In this document: positions 6,269 through 6,832 of the stretch, in pieces
Layout: the number at the start of each line of letters is the position of its first letter
How positions within the stretch are numbered: position 1 is the stretch's first letter
DNA from: Candidatus Peregrinibacteria bacterium CG_4_9_14_0_2_um_filter_41_14
GTDB taxonomy: Bacteria > Patescibacteriota > Gracilibacteria > UBA1369 > UM-FILTER-41-14
DNA length: 6,832 nucleotides
NCBI GenBank assembly: GCA_002788755.1
Contig: PFRW01000003.1
Coordinates: 1 to 6,832 of the forward strand
Direction of reading: 5' to 3'
Notes under the pieces: generated by a model
What the model was told of the DNA's origin: nothing
The model's database searches: none
Seen by the model: the letters and a program-made list of their open reading frames with translations, nothing else
Position numbers and translations under genes: made by a program

Positions 6269-6355
6269 TGGTGCCGCCGGAGAGAATCGAACTCTCACTC
6301 CCTTGCGAGAATGCGATTTTGAGTCGCACGCGTCTACCAATTCCGCCACAGCGGC
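6269..6355 (-). tRNA. tRNA-Leu (anticodon CAA), CCA encoded
   Basis: The 87-base molecule folds completely. The acceptor stem is GCCGCUG with CGGCGGC (one G-U pair), with discriminator A and encoded CCA. The anticodon stem UGCGA/UCGCA encloses the loop CUCAAAA, giving anticodon CAA, which reads UUG. The long variable arm pairs UCUC with GGGA around GCAA, as in class II tRNAs. The T stem GAGAG/CUCUC encloses UUCGAUU. The D-arm contains the usual AAUUGGUAGAC. It is intact, with its own promoter upstream and the DUF4012 gene 41 bases downstream. Confidence 0.97.
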
Positions 6356-6375
6356 ATACCAAAAAGTGCATTCTT

Positions 6376-6404
6376 CTTATAACAAGACCCCCGTCAAATT
6401 GCAA
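6376..6404 (-). promoter_or_regulatory. Sigma70-type promoter for tRNA-Leu
   Basis: On the minus strand, TTGCAA (6404-6399) and TATAAG (6381-6376) are separated by 17 bases, with TG just before the -10 region. Predicted start near 6369 leaves about 14 bases before the mature tRNA 5' end at 6355. The -35 hexamer is identical to that of the surface protein promoter. Confidence 0.7.
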
Positions 6405-6430
6405 TCAAAAGGAATAATCAAAAACGAAAT

Positions 6431-6459
6431 TTGCCAAAACAGGATTTTTATGCTAAATT
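6431..6459 (+). promoter_or_regulatory. Extended -10 promoter for the small gene at 6501
   Basis: TTGCCA (6431-6436) and TAAATT (6454-6459) are separated by 17 bases, and TGC directly precedes the -10 (extended -10). A start near 6466 would leave about 35 bases before the ATG at 6501. It rules against the in-frame ATG at 6450 as the main start. Confidence 0.6.
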
Positions 6460-6500
6460 CACTACAACTTCTCCTTTACAACATTAACCTAACTCGAGAT

Positions 6501-6725
6501 ATGGCTAAACTATCTGCTTCCGCAATACCAACAACTGGCGACATTTACGATTTTGACGGTCTTATGAACAAACTTATGCTAATGCGCGCCATTAATCGAC
6601 CAAGTCTTAGTGACGTTATGGTTGCTCCAATTGGCCAAGCGTGGGATGGCACCAAACCAAACGGTATTGGCTGGACAATTACTAAAGTTGACGATAACAA
6701 ATGCAATTTATCCGTAGCTAACTAA
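6501..6725 (+). CDS. Small hypothetical protein, 74 residues
   Basis: I do not recognise this protein (MAKLSASAIPTTGDIYDF at its start, ITKVDDNKCNLSVAN at its end). It has no signal peptide, membrane segment or obvious metal-binding motif. The N-terminal part is Ala/Ser/Thr-rich, the middle (19-32) could be a helix with several Met and Leu residues, and the C-terminal part looks like short beta strands (GIGWTITKVDD). The frame is open upstream as far as 6228, but that extension would run antisense across tRNA-Leu, so the ATG at 6501, downstream of the promoter at 6431-6459, is preferred. There is no clear Shine-Dalgarno. It converges on the UvrC-like gene, and the stop regions overlap by 8 bases. 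That it is a real gene is supported by the promoter and the clean tail-to-tail fit, not by homology. Confidence 0.6.
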   Translation: MAKLSASAIPTTGDIYDFDGLMNKLMLMRAINRPSLSDVMVAPIGQAWDGTKPNGIGWTITKVDDNKCNLSVAN

Positions 6726-6832
6726 GCGAAGCCTTAATTAGTTTTGCCACTGTTCGATTTGTCATTTCCGCCAATTCATCTTCCGATGCTGCTGCAATTT
6801 GGTCCAAAGAGCCAAACTTTTTCAACAAACTC
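6718..6832 (-). CDS. uvrC: C-terminal end of UvrC-like excinuclease subunit (helix-hairpin-helix), truncated by window edge
   Basis: The last 37 codons of a minus-strand gene are visible. LLKKFGSLDQIAAASEDELA (residues 2-21 of the visible part) is the classical end of UvrC, where tandem helix-hairpin-helix motifs bind DNA during nucleotide excision repair. The final hairpin reads EMTNRTVAKLI and lacks the usual glycine between the helices. Other HhH proteins share this pattern, so the identification depends on the upstream GIY-YIG and RNase H-like domains, which lie outside the window. The stop overlaps the converging small gene by 8 bases. Confidence 0.72.
   Translation of the reverse strand, partial: SLLKKFGSLDQIAAASEDELAEMTNRTVAKLIKASLS

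Noticed and set aside
6228..6500. Upstream extension of the small plus-strand gene, open as far as an ATG at 6228
   Set aside because: It would be antisense through the whole tRNA-Leu gene and its promoter; the frame being open there is incidental.
6720..6745. Bidirectional terminator between the small gene and uvrC
   Set aside because: The stem is six mostly A-T pairs with a 12-base loop and only four T residues after it; too weak to call.
1..6832. CRISPR array, insertion sequence, attachment site or prophage genes
   Set aside because: I saw no regularly spaced repeats, transposase or integrase motifs, or duplicated tRNA 3' end.

Overview
The window looks like chromosomal DNA from a Candidate Phyla Radiation (Patescibacteria) bacterium. 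The clues are a DUF4012 membrane protein with the hallmark YLVLFQNN..ELRPTGG block, a WbaZ-like family 4 glycosyltransferase beginning KIAIVCDWLTNLGGAERVV, a Sec-exported Ig/FN3 protein with a sorting-signal-like tail, tight gene spacing, mostly absent Shine-Dalgarno sequences, and sigma70-type promoters. The assignment rests on recalled family resemblance, not on a search. The + strand is C-rich and G-poor through genes of both orientations, so the minus strand is probably the leading strand.

Left block (1-2387, all minus strand). A four-gene operon is read from a good promoter (TTGTTT-17-TATAAT, 2422-2450). It encodes an RsbW/SpoIIAB-like HATPase (1821-2387), an RsbV/SpoIIAA-like STAS protein (1433-1798), a PrsW-family membrane protease with a TPR-like cytoplasmic tail (331-1410), and the N-terminal third or so of a glycosyltransferase (1-289, running off the window). 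The first two genes form a kinase/antagonist pair of the partner-switching type. PrsW in Bacillus cleaves an anti-sigma factor. No sigma factor, anti-sigma substrate or PP2C phosphatase is visible, so the output of this switch is unknown. This operon is the most interesting part of the window.

Middle block (2388-4678). A 174-bp intergenic region carries back-to-back promoters. The rightward one (TTGCAA-17-TATAAT, 2511-2539) drives a 468-residue secreted surface protein (2562-3968: signal peptide, three Ig-like domains, one FN3 domain, C-terminal QTGPGG plus hydrophobic stretch plus RRR tail). Fourteen bases later follows an unrecognised 231-residue soluble protein (3983-4678) whose N-terminal half is an internal tandem duplication with a CHxFLxxxxAW signature.

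Right block (4647-6832). On the minus strand are a DUF4012 protein ending in an SbsA-type Ig-like domain (4647-6227; its 3' end overlaps the preceding convergent gene by 32 bp) and, just upstream, a tRNA-Leu(CAA) with encoded CCA (6269-6355) and its own promoter. A small 74-residue plus-strand gene of unknown function (6501-6725) has its own extended -10 promoter. Its stop overlaps that of a converging gene whose last 37 codons (6718-6832) look like the helix-hairpin-helix end of UvrC. Much of the window concerns the envelope: a membrane protease, a glycosyltransferase, a surface adhesin-like protein and a DUF4012 protein.
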